A stretch of 64,000 nucleotides of DNA, taken from contig NZ_JAMBNV010000001.1 in the NCBI RefSeq assembly GCF_023715245.1, forward strand, positions 1,364,001-1,428,000, written 5' to 3'. The notes under the pieces are model-generated. The model saw only the letters and a program-made list of their open reading frames with translations, was not told where the DNA came from and ran no database searches. Both the position numbers and the translations under genes were made by a program. Below are positions 19,063 to 28,789 of this stretch, piece after piece; the stretch's first letter is position 1; the number at the start of each line of letters is the position of its first letter. The stretch is from Sporosarcina luteola. GTDB taxonomy: Bacteria; Bacillota; Bacilli; Bacillales_A; Planococcaceae.

Positions 19063-20184
19063 ATGAGCAAGCGTGATTATTACGAAGTACTTGGCGTGCC
19101 TAAAACAGCAAGTAAAGAGGAAATCAGGAAAGCCTACCGGAAATTATCAAAACAATATCATCCCGACTTGAACAAGGAAGCGGGAGCGGAAGACAAATTT
19201 AAAGAAGTGACGGAAGCATTCGAAACATTGAGCGATGAGAAAAAACGTGCGAATTACGACCAATTTGGCCATGCAGATCCCAACCAAGGTTTTGGAGGAT
19301 TTGGTGGAGGGTCTGCTGACGGATTCGGTTTCGAAGATATTTTCAGCACATTCTTTGGCGGAGGTACTAGACGGCGTGACCCGAATGCACCAAGGAAAGG
19401 CGATGATCTGCAGTACTCCATGACAATCGATTTCATGGAAGCTGTTTTCGGAAAAGAGACAGAAGTTGAATTGCCGAGGGAAGAAACATGTGATACGTGC
19501 AGCGGAACTGGTGCCAAAAAAGGAACACCAGTCAATACATGTTCACATTGCGGAGGCTCGGGACAAATTTCTATCACTCAAAACACGCCGCTTGGTCAGA
19601 TGGTGAATCGCCGGACTTGTCCGCATTGTCAAGGAACCGGCAAGATCATCCCAGATAAATGCGAAACTTGCCATGGTGCAGGCCGTGTGACAAAACGGAA
19701 GAAAATTAAAGTTACAATTCCTGCGGGAGTGGATGATGGTCAACAATTACGTGTTTCGGGCCAAGGGGAAGCAGGCATCAATGGCGGTCCTTCTGGAGAC
19801 TTGTACATCGTCTTCAGAGTAAGAGATCATGATCGATTTGTCCGTGAGGGCGACGATATCTATTTGGAAGTGCCTCTCACTTTCCCGCAGTTGGCGCTTG
19901 GTGACGAAATTGAAGTGCCTACTGTTACAGGGAATGTGAAATTGAAAATTCCTGCGGGGACACAAACGGGAACGAATTTCCGATTACGCGGTAAAGGCGT
20001 CAAAAATGTCCACGGGCATGGAGTGGGTGATCAACACGTCATCATCAAGGCACTTACCCCTAAAAAAATGACGGAAAAACAGAAAGAGCTTCTCCGTGAA
20101 TTCGCATCAATCGAAGGGAACTCGCCGGATGAGTATTCGAGCTCACTTTTTGATAAAATCAAAAGAACAATAAAAGGCGACTGA
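19063..20184 (+). CDS. dnaJ: Co-chaperone DnaJ (Hsp40)
   Basis: Stimulates DnaK ATPase and delivers substrates. 373 aa. J domain residues 1-70 with the HPD motif in QYHPDLN; Gly/Phe-rich stretch about 72-105; zinc-finger domain with four CxxCxGxG repeats ([32 protein letters not shown]); C-terminal substrate-binding domains. Type I DnaJ, all key residues intact. Head of the dnaJ-prmA-rsmE-mtaB operon. Confidence 0.98.
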   Translation: MSKRDYYEVLGVPKTASKEEIRKAYRKLSKQYHPDLNKEAGAEDKFKEVTEAFETLSDEKKRANYDQFGHADPNQGFGGFGGGSADGFGFEDIFSTFFGGGTRRRDPNAPRKGDDLQYSMTIDFMEAVFGKETEVELPREETCDTCSGTGAKKGTPVNTCSHCGGSGQISITQNTPLGQMVNRRTCPHCQGTGKIIPDKCETCHGAGRVTKRKKIKVTIPAGVDDGQQLRVSGQGEAGINGGPSGDLYIVFRVRDHDRFVREGDDIYLEVPLTFPQLALGDEIEVPTVTGNVKLKIPAGTQTGTNFRLRGKGVKNVHGHGVGDQHVIIKALTPKKMTEKQKELLREFASIEGNSPDEYSSSLFDKIKRTIKGD

Positions 20185-20199
20185 AAGGGATGAACGTAG

Positions 20200-21144
20200 T
20201 TGAAGTGGTCTGAAATCTCCATCCATACGTCACATGAGGCGACCGAGGCCGTAGCCAACATTTTGCATGAAGCAGGGGCGAGCGGGGTCATCATCGAGGA
20301 TTCCGAAGAGCCCGACCGAATTCATGAAGATCGTTTCGGCGAAATCTATGACCTGAAAAAAGAGGATTTCCCTGTCGAAGGGGTCATTGTAAAAGCCTAT
20401 TTACCAGTTAACAGTTTTTTGATTGAAACAGTAAAAGAAATCAGTGAATCCGTCAATGGCCTTACGGAGTACGGCTTGGATGTGGGACTCAATCAAGTGC
20501 AGACGAATGAAGTGGATGAAGAGGATTGGGCGACAGCTTGGAAAAAGTATTACCATCCTGTCAAAATCTCAGGAAGATTCACGATCGTTCCTACGTGGGA
20601 AGTATATGAGCCTGTGGATTCCGATGAATTGATCATCGAACTAGATCCGGGCATGGCTTTTGGAACAGGGACTCACCCTACGACAGTCATGTGTCTGCAA
20701 GCATTGGAAAAGTATGTGAAGAAGGGCGACACAGTCATTGACGTCGGGACTGGTTCGGGAGTGTTATCGATCGGGGCGGCACTTCTTGGAGCGTCGCATG
20801 TCCACGCGCTCGATTTAGATGAGGTCGCCGTACAGGCAGCAAAAGAAAATATCAGTTTGAATAAAGTGGACGAAGTCGTTGAAGTGACACATGGCAACTT
20901 GCTAGATTCCGTTAATGAGCCGGCATCCATAATTGTTGCAAACATCCTGGCGGAAGTGATTATGACGTTTTCCGGAGATGCATACACCATCCTACCTGAA
21001 GATGGGCTATTCATCGTATCGGGAATTATTGCTCAAAAACGTGACCTTGTGAAGGATGATCTCCAAAGCAAGGGCTTCGAAATTATCGAATCCGTTTTAA
21101 TGGAAGAATGGGTGGCAATTATCGCTCAAAAGAGGAGCGTGTAA
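20200..21144 (+). CDS. prmA: Ribosomal protein L11 methyltransferase PrmA
   Basis: Trimethylates ribosomal protein L11 using S-adenosylmethionine. 314 aa: an N-terminal L11-recognition domain starting MKWSEISIHTSHEATEAV, then the Rossmann methyltransferase domain with IDVGTGSGVLSIGA and the catalytic-region motif NILAEV. Start is TTG 20200, with GAAAGGGATG upstream. Its place after dnaJ and before rsmE is the conserved Bacillales order. Confidence 0.95.
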   Translation: MKWSEISIHTSHEATEAVANILHEAGASGVIIEDSEEPDRIHEDRFGEIYDLKKEDFPVEGVIVKAYLPVNSFLIETVKEISESVNGLTEYGLDVGLNQVQTNEVDEEDWATAWKKYYHPVKISGRFTIVPTWEVYEPVDSDELIIELDPGMAFGTGTHPTTVMCLQALEKYVKKGDTVIDVGTGSGVLSIGAALLGASHVHALDLDEVAVQAAKENISLNKVDEVVEVTHGNLLDSVNEPASIIVANILAEVIMTFSGDAYTILPEDGLFIVSGIIAQKRDLVKDDLQSKGFEIIESVLMEEWVAIIAQKRSV

Positions 21145-21147
21145 CTA

Positions 21148-21888
21148 TTGCAGCGTTATTTCCTTGAAACCCCATTTGATGAAGACGGAAATGCCTTCAT
21201 TTCAGGTGACGATGGCAAGCATATCGCCAAGGTGATGAGGATGGAGGCTGGTGACCTCGTAATCGCTGTAGATAATGGTGAAGCATTTATCTCTGAGATT
21301 GCGGACATACTCTCTGAGGGTGTAACTGTAAGAAAGAAGGATGGTAAACTTCCTTCAAATGAAATGCAAGTCAGCGTGACAATTGCATGCGGATTGCCTA
21401 AAGGTGATAAACTCGATTTGATTGTTCAGAAGGGGACTGAACTTGGCATGTCCAGGATCATTCCATTCGAAGCGAAACGGTCCATTGTCAAATGGGATAC
21501 AAAAAAAGGCGATAAAAAAGTGGATAGGCTAAAAAAAATCGCGAAAGAGGCGGCGGAGCAATGTCACCGGACGATAATCCCGGAAGTATCGACCCCGATG
21601 CCTTTCAAGCAATTGCTACAAGAGTCACGAAACTATGATGTCCGCTTTTTTGCAGATGAAGAGGATGCAAAAGGTATAGATCCGAACAGGATTGCAGACA
21701 GGCTGAAAAACGTGTATCATAAACAAACGGTACTAGTCGTTTTCGGTCCTGAAGGCGGATTATCAAGAGAGGAAGCGGAGGAAATGCGCGCTGCGGATTT
21801 TCTTTCAGTTTCCTTAGGGCCGCGTATATTAAGGACGGAAACCGCACCGCTTTATTTTTTGTCCGCAATGTCTTACGAATTTGAATGA
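21148..21888 (+). CDS. rsmE: 16S rRNA m3U1498 methyltransferase RsmE
   Basis: SPOUT-class methyltransferase that makes N3-methyluridine at position 1498 of 16S rRNA. 246 aa: N-terminal PUA-like domain beginning MQRYFLETPF, then the trefoil-knot domain with VVFGPEGGLSREEAEEM and the C-terminal LGPRILRTETAPLYFLSA, which form the SAM-binding knot. Start TTG 21148, 3 bp after prmA, with GAGGAG at the prmA end as ribosome site. Confidence 0.95.
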   Translation: MQRYFLETPFDEDGNAFISGDDGKHIAKVMRMEAGDLVIAVDNGEAFISEIADILSEGVTVRKKDGKLPSNEMQVSVTIACGLPKGDKLDLIVQKGTELGMSRIIPFEAKRSIVKWDTKKGDKKVDRLKKIAKEAAEQCHRTIIPEVSTPMPFKQLLQESRNYDVRFFADEEDAKGIDPNRIADRLKNVYHKQTVLVVFGPEGGLSREEAEEMRAADFLSVSLGPRILRTETAPLYFLSAMSYEFE

Positions 21889-21904
21889 AAGAGGTGAGCA
21901 GCTA

Positions 21905-23245
21905 GTGTCTTCTGTCGCTTTTCATACATTAGGCTGCAAAGTGAATCATTATGAAACGGAAGCGATCTGGCAACTTTTCAAGGACGCCGGATATGACCGC
22001 TCCGATTTTGAAAAAAATGCAGACGTCTACGTTATCAATACATGTACGGTCACGAATACCGGTGATAAGAAAAGCCGCCAAGTCATCCGGAGAGCTATCA
22101 GGCGTAATCCGGATGCGGTCATTTGTGTCACGGGTTGTTATGCACAGACTTCCCCGGCTGAAATCATGGCTATTCCAGGAGTCGATATTGTCGTCGGTAC
22201 ACAGGACCGTACGAAATTGCTCGGACTGATAGATGAATTCAAAGTCGAACGTCAGCCGATCAATGCGGTCCGCAACATTATGAAGAATCGGGTATATGAA
22301 GAACTTGATGTACCCGCTTTTACAGACCGCACTAGAGCTTCATTGAAAATACAAGAAGGTTGCAATAACTTCTGCACATTCTGTATCATTCCGTGGGCCC
22401 GTGGTCTAATGCGCTCTAGAGACCCTGAAGAAGTCATCCGCCAAGCTCAACAATTGGTCGATGCAGGTTATCTTGAAATCGTTCTGACGGGGATCCACAC
22501 CGGAGGATACGGCGAAGATTTGAAAGAGTATAATCTAGCACGACTGCTGCGCGATCTGGAAACCCAGGTAAAGGGATTGAAAAGACTGCGGATCAGTTCC
22601 ATTGAAGCCAGTCAGCTTACTGATGAAGTCATTGAAGTGCTTCGGGAGTCGACGAAGATCGTAAGGCACTTGCACATTCCGATCCAATCAGGTTCCAATA
22701 CAGTGTTGAAACGTATGAGAAGGAAATATACGATGGAGTTCTTCGCTGAGCGTCTGGATCGTCTTCGGGAAGCGTTGCCGCATCTTGCCATCACTTCCGA
22801 CGTCATTGTCGGTTTCCCTGGCGAGACGGAAGACGAATTCATGGACACGTATAACTTCATCAGGGACCATCGTTTTTCTGAATTGCATGTATTCCCATAC
22901 TCCAAGCGTACGGGGACACCTGCAGCCAGAATGGAAGATCAAATTGATGAAGAAGTGAAAAACGAACGGGTCCACCGCCTGATCGAGTTGAATGATCAAC
23001 TAGCGAAGCAATATGCAGCTGAATTTGAAGACGAAGTGCTTGAAGTGATACCGGAAGAGAAATACAAGCACGATCCTGATAGTGGTCTGTATGAAGGATA
23101 TACAGATAATTATTTGAAAATCGTTTTCCCGGCTGATGAGTCGATGGTCGGTAAAATCGTAAAAGTAAAGATTACGAAGGCGGGCTATCCTTATAATGAA
23201 GGTCAATTCGTCCGGGTAGTAGAAGCAGAAGAAGTGCTAGCGTAA
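21905..23245 (+). CDS. mtaB: tRNA t6A37 methylthiotransferase MtaB
   Basis: Radical SAM enzyme that adds a methylthio group to t6A37 of ANN-decoding tRNAs (YqeV). 446 aa. The N-terminal MTTase domain holds one cluster through Cys in TLGCKVN, NTCTVT and GCYAQ; the radical SAM cluster motif is CNNFCTFC; a C-terminal TRAM domain ends the protein. The GTG at 21905 is chosen because AGAGGTGA lies 8 bp upstream; a TTG at 21881 would overlap rsmE without a site. Confidence 0.95.
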   Translation: MSSVAFHTLGCKVNHYETEAIWQLFKDAGYDRSDFEKNADVYVINTCTVTNTGDKKSRQVIRRAIRRNPDAVICVTGCYAQTSPAEIMAIPGVDIVVGTQDRTKLLGLIDEFKVERQPINAVRNIMKNRVYEELDVPAFTDRTRASLKIQEGCNNFCTFCIIPWARGLMRSRDPEEVIRQAQQLVDAGYLEIVLTGIHTGGYGEDLKEYNLARLLRDLETQVKGLKRLRISSIEASQLTDEVIEVLRESTKIVRHLHIPIQSGSNTVLKRMRRKYTMEFFAERLDRLREALPHLAITSDVIVGFPGETEDEFMDTYNFIRDHRFSELHVFPYSKRTGTPAARMEDQIDEEVKNERVHRLIELNDQLAKQYAAEFEDEVLEVIPEEKYKHDPDSGLYEGYTDNYLKIVFPADESMVGKIVKVKITKAGYPYNEGQFVRVVEAEEVLA

Positions 23246-23253
23246 AGCAAACA

Positions 23254-23290
23254 AAAAACGGTTTATCCAATGTTGGATGAACTGTTTTTT
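23254..23290 (+). terminator. Terminator after mtaB
   Basis: AAAAAACGGTTTATCCAA pairs with TTGGATGAACTGTTTTTT around TG; long stem with T-run, closing the dnaJ operon. Confidence 0.9.
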
Positions 23291-23312
23291 GATGCGAAGA
23301 ATATCTTTATTT

Positions 23313-23320
23313 GCTATGAT
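23313..23320 (+). promoter_or_regulatory. Possible extended -10 promoter for deoC
   Basis: TTGC followed by TATGAT, an extended -10 form, 35 bp before the start codon and after the mtaB terminator. No clear -35. Confidence 0.35.
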
Positions 23321-23354
23321 GAATGAGGTACGTACAACTGGAGGAGGAATTATT

Positions 23355-24026
23355 TTGAATCAACAATATGCAGCATACATCGACCATACATTACTGAAAG
23401 CGGATACGACAAAAGAGGAAATCATCCGACTTTGCGAAGAAGCAAAGACCTATTCATTCGCATCGGTATGCGTCAATCCGACATGGGTGAAAACAGCAGT
23501 AGAGGTGTTGAACGGGTCGACTGTAAAAGTGTGCACAGTCATCGGCTTCCCTTTAGGTGCATCCACTAGCGCAGTCAAAGCGTTTGAAACGAAAGATGCG
23601 ATTGAAAACGGGGCTGGCGAAATCGATATGGTCATCAATATCGGAGCGTTGCGGAGCGGCGATGATGAACTTGTGAAAAATGACATTGCTGCTGTTGTCG
23701 ATTCGGCGAAAGGCAAAGCGATTGTGAAAGTGATCATTGAAACTGCATTACTTACTGATCAGGAGAAAAGGAAAGCGTGCGAACTGTCACGTGCTGCAGG
23801 TGCTGACTTTGTCAAAACATCAACCGGTTTCTCCACTGGCGGTGCTACCGAGGAAGACGTGAAATTGATGCGTGGTGTCGTCGGACCGGAAATGGGCGTG
23901 AAAGCTTCAGGAGGAGTCCGCAGCTTCGAGGATATGAAAAAGATGATTGATGCGGGCGCCACAAGAATAGGCGCAAGTTCAGGCGTGCAGATCATGCAAG
24001 GTTTGCAAGGCAATTCTGCATATTAA
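23355..24026 (+). CDS. deoC: Deoxyribose-phosphate aldolase
   Basis: Class I aldolase that splits 2-deoxyribose 5-phosphate into glyceraldehyde 3-phosphate and acetaldehyde in deoxynucleoside breakdown. 223 aa, starting [19 protein letters not shown] with the family's DHT-LKAD motif. The Schiff-base Lys lies in [11 protein letters not shown] and the phosphate-binding loop in [14 protein letters not shown]. Start TTG 23355 has GGAGGAAT upstream; an in-frame ATG at 23277 lies inside the terminator. B. subtilis has deoC elsewhere with pdp and nupC, so this is a local difference. Confidence 0.94.
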   Translation: MNQQYAAYIDHTLLKADTTKEEIIRLCEEAKTYSFASVCVNPTWVKTAVEVLNGSTVKVCTVIGFPLGASTSAVKAFETKDAIENGAGEIDMVINIGALRSGDDELVKNDIAAVVDSAKGKAIVKVIIETALLTDQEKRKACELSRAAGADFVKTSTGFSTGGATEEDVKLMRGVVGPEMGVKASGGVRSFEDMKKMIDAGATRIGASSGVQIMQGLQGNSAY

Positions 24027-24090
24027 TAGGGTTCTTGCCGGTAGGTGAATAAATTTTCCTATTTCGCATAGATATTTTGAAAGTTTTTTA

Positions 24091-24119
24091 TTGACCACTC
24101 GAGGATAGTACGATATAAT
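24091..24119 (+). promoter_or_regulatory. Strong sigma-A promoter for rpsU
   Basis: TTGACC, 17-base spacer, TATAAT, with an AT-rich upstream stretch (TTTTTTA) that could act as an UP element. Confidence 0.88.
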
Positions 24120-24179
24120 TTCTTAGTACAAGGAGTAACGCCTTGTTTCGAAGTGTGCTCGGAGGGAGGGACAAGAGAT

Positions 24180-24353
24180 ATGACGAAAACTGTCGTTCGC
24201 AAAAATGAATCGCTTGAAGATGCTCTTCGCCGCTTCAAACGTACTGTATCAAAAAGTGGTACAATACAAGAGGTAAGAAAGCGTGAGTTCTATGAGAAGC
24301 CAAGTGTCAAACGTAAAAAGAAGTCTGAGGCTGCTCGTAAGCGTAAATTCTAA
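24180..24353 (+). CDS. rpsU: 30S ribosomal protein S21
   Basis: Small basic protein of the 30S subunit near the anti-Shine-Dalgarno region. 57 aa, [20 protein letters not shown] to the Lys/Arg-rich end. ATG 24180 follows GGAGGGAGG; an upstream ATG-type start at 24153 only lengthens into the leader. In B. subtilis yqeY follows rpsU; here a terminator follows and nfeD is next, so yqeY is missing from this site. Confidence 0.96.
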   Translation: MTKTVVRKNESLEDALRRFKRTVSKSGTIQEVRKREFYEKPSVKRKKKSEAARKRKF

Positions 24354-24398
24354 TATCTGTCCATATTATATTAACAACAATAAGTATGTTTATGAATG

Positions 24399-24432
24399 AA
24401 ACCGGAAAATCCTTTGGATCTTCCGGTTTTTG
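24399..24432 (+). terminator. Terminator after rpsU
   Basis: AAACCGGAAAATCC pairs with GGATCTTCCGGTTTTT; compact stem and T-run. Confidence 0.88.
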
Positions 24433-24444
24433 TACTGTTTAAAT

Positions 24445-24473
24445 TGAAACCTTTTAACAATACAATACGTATA
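24445..24473 (+). promoter_or_regulatory. Sigma-W-type promoter for nfeD-floA
   Basis: TGAAAC, 17-base spacer, CGTATA. This matches the ECF sigma-W pattern (TGAAAC and CGTA). In B. subtilis the matching operon yqeZ-yqfA-yqfB is a known sigma-W target, induced by cell-envelope stress. An alternative sigma-A -10 (TATACT at 24479) has a poorly spaced -35. Confidence 0.72.
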
Positions 24474-24512
24474 GAAGGTATACTGGTTATATAGAAAGAG
24501 GTGAATGAACGA

Positions 24513-25853
24513 ATGCGTAAAATGATTGGGAAGTTTCTCCTGTTCATTTTATTCTTATCTGCGATTTCAATCCCTTTTGCTCAGTCCGATGCGGCTGCTG
24601 AGAAAGTCTATCACGTAAAAATTGACGCAGCTGTGGAGAAGGGTCTATATGCGTATTTGAAGAGATCCTTCGCTGAAGCGGAAGAAGCAGGGGCAAAAGC
24701 AATCATCCTTGAAATCAATACCAATGGTGGATTTACAGACGCAGCAGGGGAAATCGGGAAGCTGATGGATGAGACTGATCCTGAAATTATTGCCTATATC
24801 AACTACAAAGCAATTTCCGCTGGGGCATACATCGCACTTCATGCTGACAAGATTTATATGTCTCCGAATGGCAAAATCGGTGCAGCCCAAGCGGTAGAAG
24901 GAACAACTGGAAATGCCGTTGATGTTAAGGCGCACAGCCTTTGGGTAGCCGAAATGATAAGTGCTGCAGAAACGCATAATCGTAATCCGAAGTATGCGGA
25001 AGCGATGGCAGAACCGTCTATCGAGATGAAAGAGTACCGAGCAGGAAAAGGTCAGTTATTGACATTGACTGCAAGCGAGGCGGCAGAGCCTAACGTCCGT
25101 TATAGCGAAGGAACGGTTTCGTCCTTAGAGGAAGTTCTGAAGTTGAATGGTTTGGAAAATGCTGAAATCGTGAAGACTAATGTGACGTTTACCGAAGGCA
25201 TCGCACGGTTTGTGACACATCCGATCGTCGTGCCAATTCTGTTGTCGATCGCGGGTCTGGGACTTGTGGTGGAGCTATATTCGCCAGGTTTCGGAGTTGC
25301 AGGCACAATGGCGCTCTCATCATTGCTGCTGTTCTTTTTCGGACATCTCATTGCGGGTCTAGCCGGGTATGAAACATTGATATTGTTCATTATCGGAATT
25401 GTCCTTATCATACTTGAATTTTTCTTGGCGGGTGGGATAGCTGGCCTTCTTGGAGCGGTCGCTATCGTTGTAAGTATCATTTTGGCGGGGGGCAATCCGA
25501 TGTTCATGGCATATTCCGTCATGATCGCGATTGCAGTGGCCGTCAGCGGGATGGTGATCATTATGAAGTTTTTCGGTAGGAAATTGCATTTGCTGAACAA
25601 AGTCGTCTTGATGGATTCGACTGACACGGAAAGCGGTTATGTGTCGAATATCAACCGGGTTGAATTGCTCGGAAAGAAGGCGGTTACAATCACGCCACTC
25701 CGTCCTTCGGGTACGATAGATATGGAAGGTGAGCGGATCGATGTCGTTTCTCAAGGAAGCTACATCGATAGAGGGAAACATGTTATCATTGTGAAGGTTG
25801 AAGGATCCCGGATAGTCGTTCGGGAATTCGAAGAAAAGGGGGAAAATGAATAA
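24513..25853 (+). CDS. NfeD-like membrane serine protease (NfeD1b, YqeZ)
   Basis: Membrane protein of 446 aa. Signal-like helix at 8-28, then a ClpP/SppA-class serine protease domain with the nucleophile region [14 protein letters not shown] and the stretch [11 protein letters not shown]. About four membrane helices follow (about 240-350), then a C-terminal OB-fold NfeD domain (about 385-445). NfeD proteins work with flotillins; floA begins on the last base of this gene. ATG 24513 is set by AGAGGTGA about 8 bp upstream. Likely controlled by the sigma-W promoter at 24445. Confidence 0.9.
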   Translation: MRKMIGKFLLFILFLSAISIPFAQSDAAAEKVYHVKIDAAVEKGLYAYLKRSFAEAEEAGAKAIILEINTNGGFTDAAGEIGKLMDETDPEIIAYINYKAISAGAYIALHADKIYMSPNGKIGAAQAVEGTTGNAVDVKAHSLWVAEMISAAETHNRNPKYAEAMAEPSIEMKEYRAGKGQLLTLTASEAAEPNVRYSEGTVSSLEEVLKLNGLENAEIVKTNVTFTEGIARFVTHPIVVPILLSIAGLGLVVELYSPGFGVAGTMALSSLLLFFFGHLIAGLAGYETLILFIIGIVLIILEFFLAGGIAGLLGAVAIVVSIILAGGNPMFMAYSVMIAIAVAVSGMVIIMKFFGRKLHLLNKVVLMDSTDTESGYVSNINRVELLGKKAVTITPLRPSGTIDMEGERIDVVSQGSYIDRGKHVIIVKVEGSRIVVREFEEKGENE

Positions 25854-26872
25854 TGGAAGCAATTTTTGCAGCTGGAACTGGAGGTATGATTGTGACGATA
25901 GCAATCATTATCGGAGCCATAATTATTCTGTCAGTATTTTTCACACTTGTACCAGTAACACTCTGGATATCCGCATTAGCGGCAGGTGTACGTGTAAGCA
26001 TTTTCACGTTGATCGGTATGCGTCTCCGCCGGGTAATCCCGAGCAGAGTCGTCAACCCGTTGATCAAGGCTCATAAAGCCGGTCTAAATGTTGGCATCAA
26101 CCAGCTAGAGAGTCATTACTTGGCTGGTGGTAATGTTGACCGCGTTGTCAATGCATTGATCGCTGCACATCGTGCGAATATTGAACTAACATTTGAGCGT
26201 GCGGCTGCTATCGATCTTGCCGGGCGTGACGTTCTTGAAGCGGTACAAATGTCGGTTAACCCGAAAGTGATTGAGACACCATTCATCGCCGGTGTTGCGT
26301 TGAACGGAATTGAAGTGAAAGCGAAAGCTCGAATAACAGTGCGTGCCAACATAGACCGCCTCGTCGGTGGTGCTGGCGAAGAAACTATTGTAGCGCGTGT
26401 CGGGGAAGGGATCATTTCAACAATCGGTGCATCGATTGACCATGCAAAAGTTTTGGAAAATCCGGATTTGATATCCCAAACTGTCTTGTCGAAGGGGCTT
26501 GACTCCGGTACGGCTTTTGAAATCCTATCCATCGATATCGCTGACGTTGATATCGGTAAAAACATCGGTGCAGAACTTCAAACTGAACAGGCGCAGGCTG
26601 ATAAGAACATTGCCCAAGCGAAAGCGGAAGAGCGACGTGCGATGGCTGTGGCGAATGAACAAGAAATGAAAGCCAAAGTCCAAGAGATGCGCGCGAAAGT
26701 TGTCGGAGCAGAGGCTGAAGTTCCTCTTGCAATGGCTGAAGCGCTTCGAACAGGCAACATTGGCATCATGGACTATATGAACTATAAAAATATCCAGGCT
26801 GACACAGGTATGCGGGAATCCATCAGTAAAATTGGTGTAGATCAGCAAAAACCGGATACTACAAAAGATTGA
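25853..26872 (+). CDS. floA: Flotillin-like protein FloA
   Basis: Scaffold protein of bacterial membrane microdomains. 339 aa: an N-terminal hydrophobic hairpin (about 8-50), a PHB/flotillin domain, and an Ala/Glu-rich helical segment near 240-300 ([19 protein letters not shown]) used for oligomerisation. The ATG overlaps the nfeD stop codon. In B. subtilis this is YqfA, in the same sigma-W operon. Confidence 0.95.
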   Translation: MEAIFAAGTGGMIVTIAIIIGAIIILSVFFTLVPVTLWISALAAGVRVSIFTLIGMRLRRVIPSRVVNPLIKAHKAGLNVGINQLESHYLAGGNVDRVVNALIAAHRANIELTFERAAAIDLAGRDVLEAVQMSVNPKVIETPFIAGVALNGIEVKAKARITVRANIDRLVGGAGEETIVARVGEGIISTIGASIDHAKVLENPDLISQTVLSKGLDSGTAFEILSIDIADVDIGKNIGAELQTEQAQADKNIAQAKAEERRAMAVANEQEMKAKVQEMRAKVVGAEAEVPLAMAEALRTGNIGIMDYMNYKNIQADTGMRESISKIGVDQQKPDTTKD

Positions 26873-26909
26873 CGTTTGAGCATAAAGTTCCCGGAAAGGG
26901 GATGCACAG

Positions 26910-27401
26910 ATGGAAATACTAATTTTTGTCGTCCTCGGAATCATCAGTATGCTCTTCAAAGGTAAAAAGCCGGAAGATGCAACGAAGACGCAGAGAAGAC
27001 AACCAACCGCGCAGACGGGTTCTCCTGACCCAATGCGGAAGCTGAAAGAGATGACCCAGGAGATGTACAAGGATATCCAACGAGAATTTCAAACTGAGAT
27101 TGATGAGCCTCCGAGCAGGCAGTCATTAGAGCGCAAACCACCCCAGGTCATTTCACTGCCTTCCGAGGTGAAAGAAGTGAAAAGACGGGACGGTGCAAAA
27201 ACAGTGCCGGTTCATGCAGAAAAGCATGATAGGACATCAACTCGTGAAAAAACGCATCGTGGCCGATTATCGGCCCATCAAGACAGCGTAATTTCGAGAG
27301 AATCTGTCGAAAATCACGAGATGATTCCGACAAGTGAACAAGACTTGATCAAGGGCATCATCTTCTCTGAAATTTTGGGGCCTCCTAAATCAAAACAATA
27401 A
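26910..27401 (+). CDS. Hypothetical membrane-anchored protein with conserved C-terminal tail
   Basis: 163 aa, not recognised as a named family. Residues 1-16 (MEILIFVVLGIISMLF) form one short membrane helix. The middle 120 residues are charged, basic and low in hydrophobic residues, probably disordered. The end, DLIKGIIFSEILGPPKSKQ, looks like a short motif seen at the C terminus of various Bacillales proteins. AAAGGGGATG upstream of ATG 26910. It sits where B. subtilis has yqfB, but does not look like that smaller protein. It may be co-transcribed with floA. Its stop codon abuts the yqfC promoter. Confidence 0.75.
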   Translation: MEILIFVVLGIISMLFKGKKPEDATKTQRRQPTAQTGSPDPMRKLKEMTQEMYKDIQREFQTEIDEPPSRQSLERKPPQVISLPSEVKEVKRRDGAKTVPVHAEKHDRTSTREKTHRGRLSAHQDSVISRESVENHEMIPTSEQDLIKGIIFSEILGPPKSKQ

Positions 27402-27430
27402 TCATTGACCCCCTATCCAAATCATAGGCT
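27401..27430 (+). promoter_or_regulatory. Candidate sigma-E promoter for yqfCD, inside a hairpin
   Basis: ATCATTGA, 14-base spacer, CATAGGCT. The -35 overlaps the upstream stop codon. The decamer TCATTGACCC and the 21-base distance to CATA are the same as at spoIIP. The -10 is imperfect for sigma-E (CATA and the last T match). Confidence 0.45.
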
Positions 27431-27445
27431 TGGATAGGGGGTTTT
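27409..27445 (+). terminator. Terminator-like hairpin holding the yqfC ribosome-binding site
   Basis: CCCCCTATCCAA (27409-27420) pairs with TTGGATAGGGGG (27430-27441), 12 bp, 9-base loop, then TTTT. It can end transcripts from the upstream gene. The 3' arm AGGGGG is also the Shine-Dalgarno sequence for yqfC at TTG 27449. Confidence 0.8.
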
Positions 27446-27448
27446 ATC

Positions 27449-27706
27449 TTGAAAAAATTATTTAAAATGAACTCATCTGTTACGATTGAAGAATTTGTTT
27501 CGGTCAGGATCACAGGCCCTTATTCCTTAGTGAAACTGGGACCTGACTATGCAGTGATCCGAAGTGGGGACCATATCATCGAGGCGACGGGGGAGGATTT
27601 AATCGTCGAAACATTGTCGGAAGAGTTGGCAGTATTCTCTTTTGAAACGATAACTGCTGTTATTATCAAAGAAATGAAAAATGGACAGGATTTCTATGAT
27701 TCATAA
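27449..27706 (+). CDS. yqfC: Sporulation protein YqfC
   Basis: Small (85 aa) YabP/YqfC-family protein, linked to spore formation and, in B. subtilis, transcribed by sigma-E in the mother cell with yqfD. The sequence MKKLFKMNSSVTIEEFVSV and the following beta-rich repeats fit the family (GPYSLVKLGPDYAVIRSGDHI). The start is TTG at 27449, 7 bp after AGGGGG. The end overlaps yqfD. Biochemical function unknown. Confidence 0.86.
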   Translation: MKKLFKMNSSVTIEEFVSVRITGPYSLVKLGPDYAVIRSGDHIIEATGEDLIVETLSEELAVFSFETITAVIIKEMKNGQDFYDS

Positions 27707-28784
27707 ACGGTACAGCGTTGTCCTCACCGGTAAAACGGATCCGGCCAGGTTCCTGTCATTCCTTGTAGGCTACGGCGTGAAGATGTCCGGAGTAATGGAA
27801 TCAGGAAAAGGAATCCGGTTTCGCACCGATAAAAAAGGAATTCAAGTCATTAGGAAACATAGGCGCCGTTTCAAAATGAAAGTGACTATCAAAACTGCGG
27901 ATGAAGGTACCGTAGAGAAAAGGGTATTCACGTCCTTCCGTTTTCTTATTGCGTGCATCATTCCACTTATTGCATCCTTATTTCTGTGGAAAATTGAAAT
28001 TGAAACCGACGTGCCTGAAGTATCTGAACGGATCGGCAACAAATTGGAGGAGACTTCGATCACCTTATTCCGGCCGCTTCACTTGATTCCGGATGAAGGG
28101 GAAATCCGAAGATCGCTCATGGTAGAGGATCCATCACTCTCCTGGGTGCGATTTAAAAGGTCGGGAAGCACATTGACAGTTATCCCGATGCTCTCCCCGA
28201 AATTGAATGACAGTATTGAAAAATCCGGCCCACCTTCAGATTTAGTCGCACGCACTGGGGGGGTTATTACAGGATTTCAATTAAGCAGGGGAGAAAGGGT
28301 CGCGCGCGTACATCAAACTGTGAAAAAAGGAGATTTGCTGGCGACAGGCATACTGGAGCAAGGAAGTAAAAAGACAGTTGTAGGGGCGGAAGGTTCGGTG
28401 TATGCTGATTTTTGGTTGGAATATTCTTTTAAGATCCCTAAAAAAGTTGATTACCATCTGCTTGGAGAGGAGAATGTGATTATTCATTGGAGATCTCCCA
28501 TTGTATGGATGGATGGAAGAATGCCGAAGCTACAATCGTTCATACAGACTGAAAGGTACCGGGAAGATCGTCTGGACCAATTCGACTTGACCGAAGGCAT
28601 GGAGCAAGATGTCATCATCCCGTTGCTAAAATACAAAATATTAACGGAAACTCAATCCGATCTGATAATAAAAGATGAAAACATTTTACACTTGACGTTT
28701 GGAAATGATACAGTTGAGGGGACAATATTATTTTTAATCAATGAGAATATAGCGATAAAAAGACCGTTATCCCAAGGAGACTGA
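27696..28784 (+). CDS. yqfD: Sporulation membrane protein YqfD
   Basis: 362 aa sporulation protein, somewhat shorter than the 398 aa B. subtilis YqfD. A cytosolic N-terminal domain of about 85 residues, one membrane helix (SFRFLIACIIPLIASLFLW, about 83-101 from the chosen start), and a large outer domain of beta structure. ATG 27696 is preferred over 27681 because ACAGGA lies 6 bp upstream. It overlaps yqfC by 11 bp, so the two are translated together. The role in the mother cell is not understood. Confidence 0.9.
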   Translation: MIHKRYSVVLTGKTDPARFLSFLVGYGVKMSGVMESGKGIRFRTDKKGIQVIRKHRRRFKMKVTIKTADEGTVEKRVFTSFRFLIACIIPLIASLFLWKIEIETDVPEVSERIGNKLEETSITLFRPLHLIPDEGEIRRSLMVEDPSLSWVRFKRSGSTLTVIPMLSPKLNDSIEKSGPPSDLVARTGGVITGFQLSRGERVARVHQTVKKGDLLATGILEQGSKKTVVGAEGSVYADFWLEYSFKIPKKVDYHLLGEENVIIHWRSPIVWMDGRMPKLQSFIQTERYREDRLDQFDLTEGMEQDVIIPLLKYKILTETQSDLIIKDENILHLTFGNDTVEGTILFLINENIAIKRPLSQGD

Positions 28785-28789
28785 AACTA

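Noticed and set aside
25359-25904. 181-aa minus-strand frame opposite nfeD
   Set aside because: Shadow of the membrane segment and OB domain of nfeD; odd His/Asn-rich composition and no family signal.
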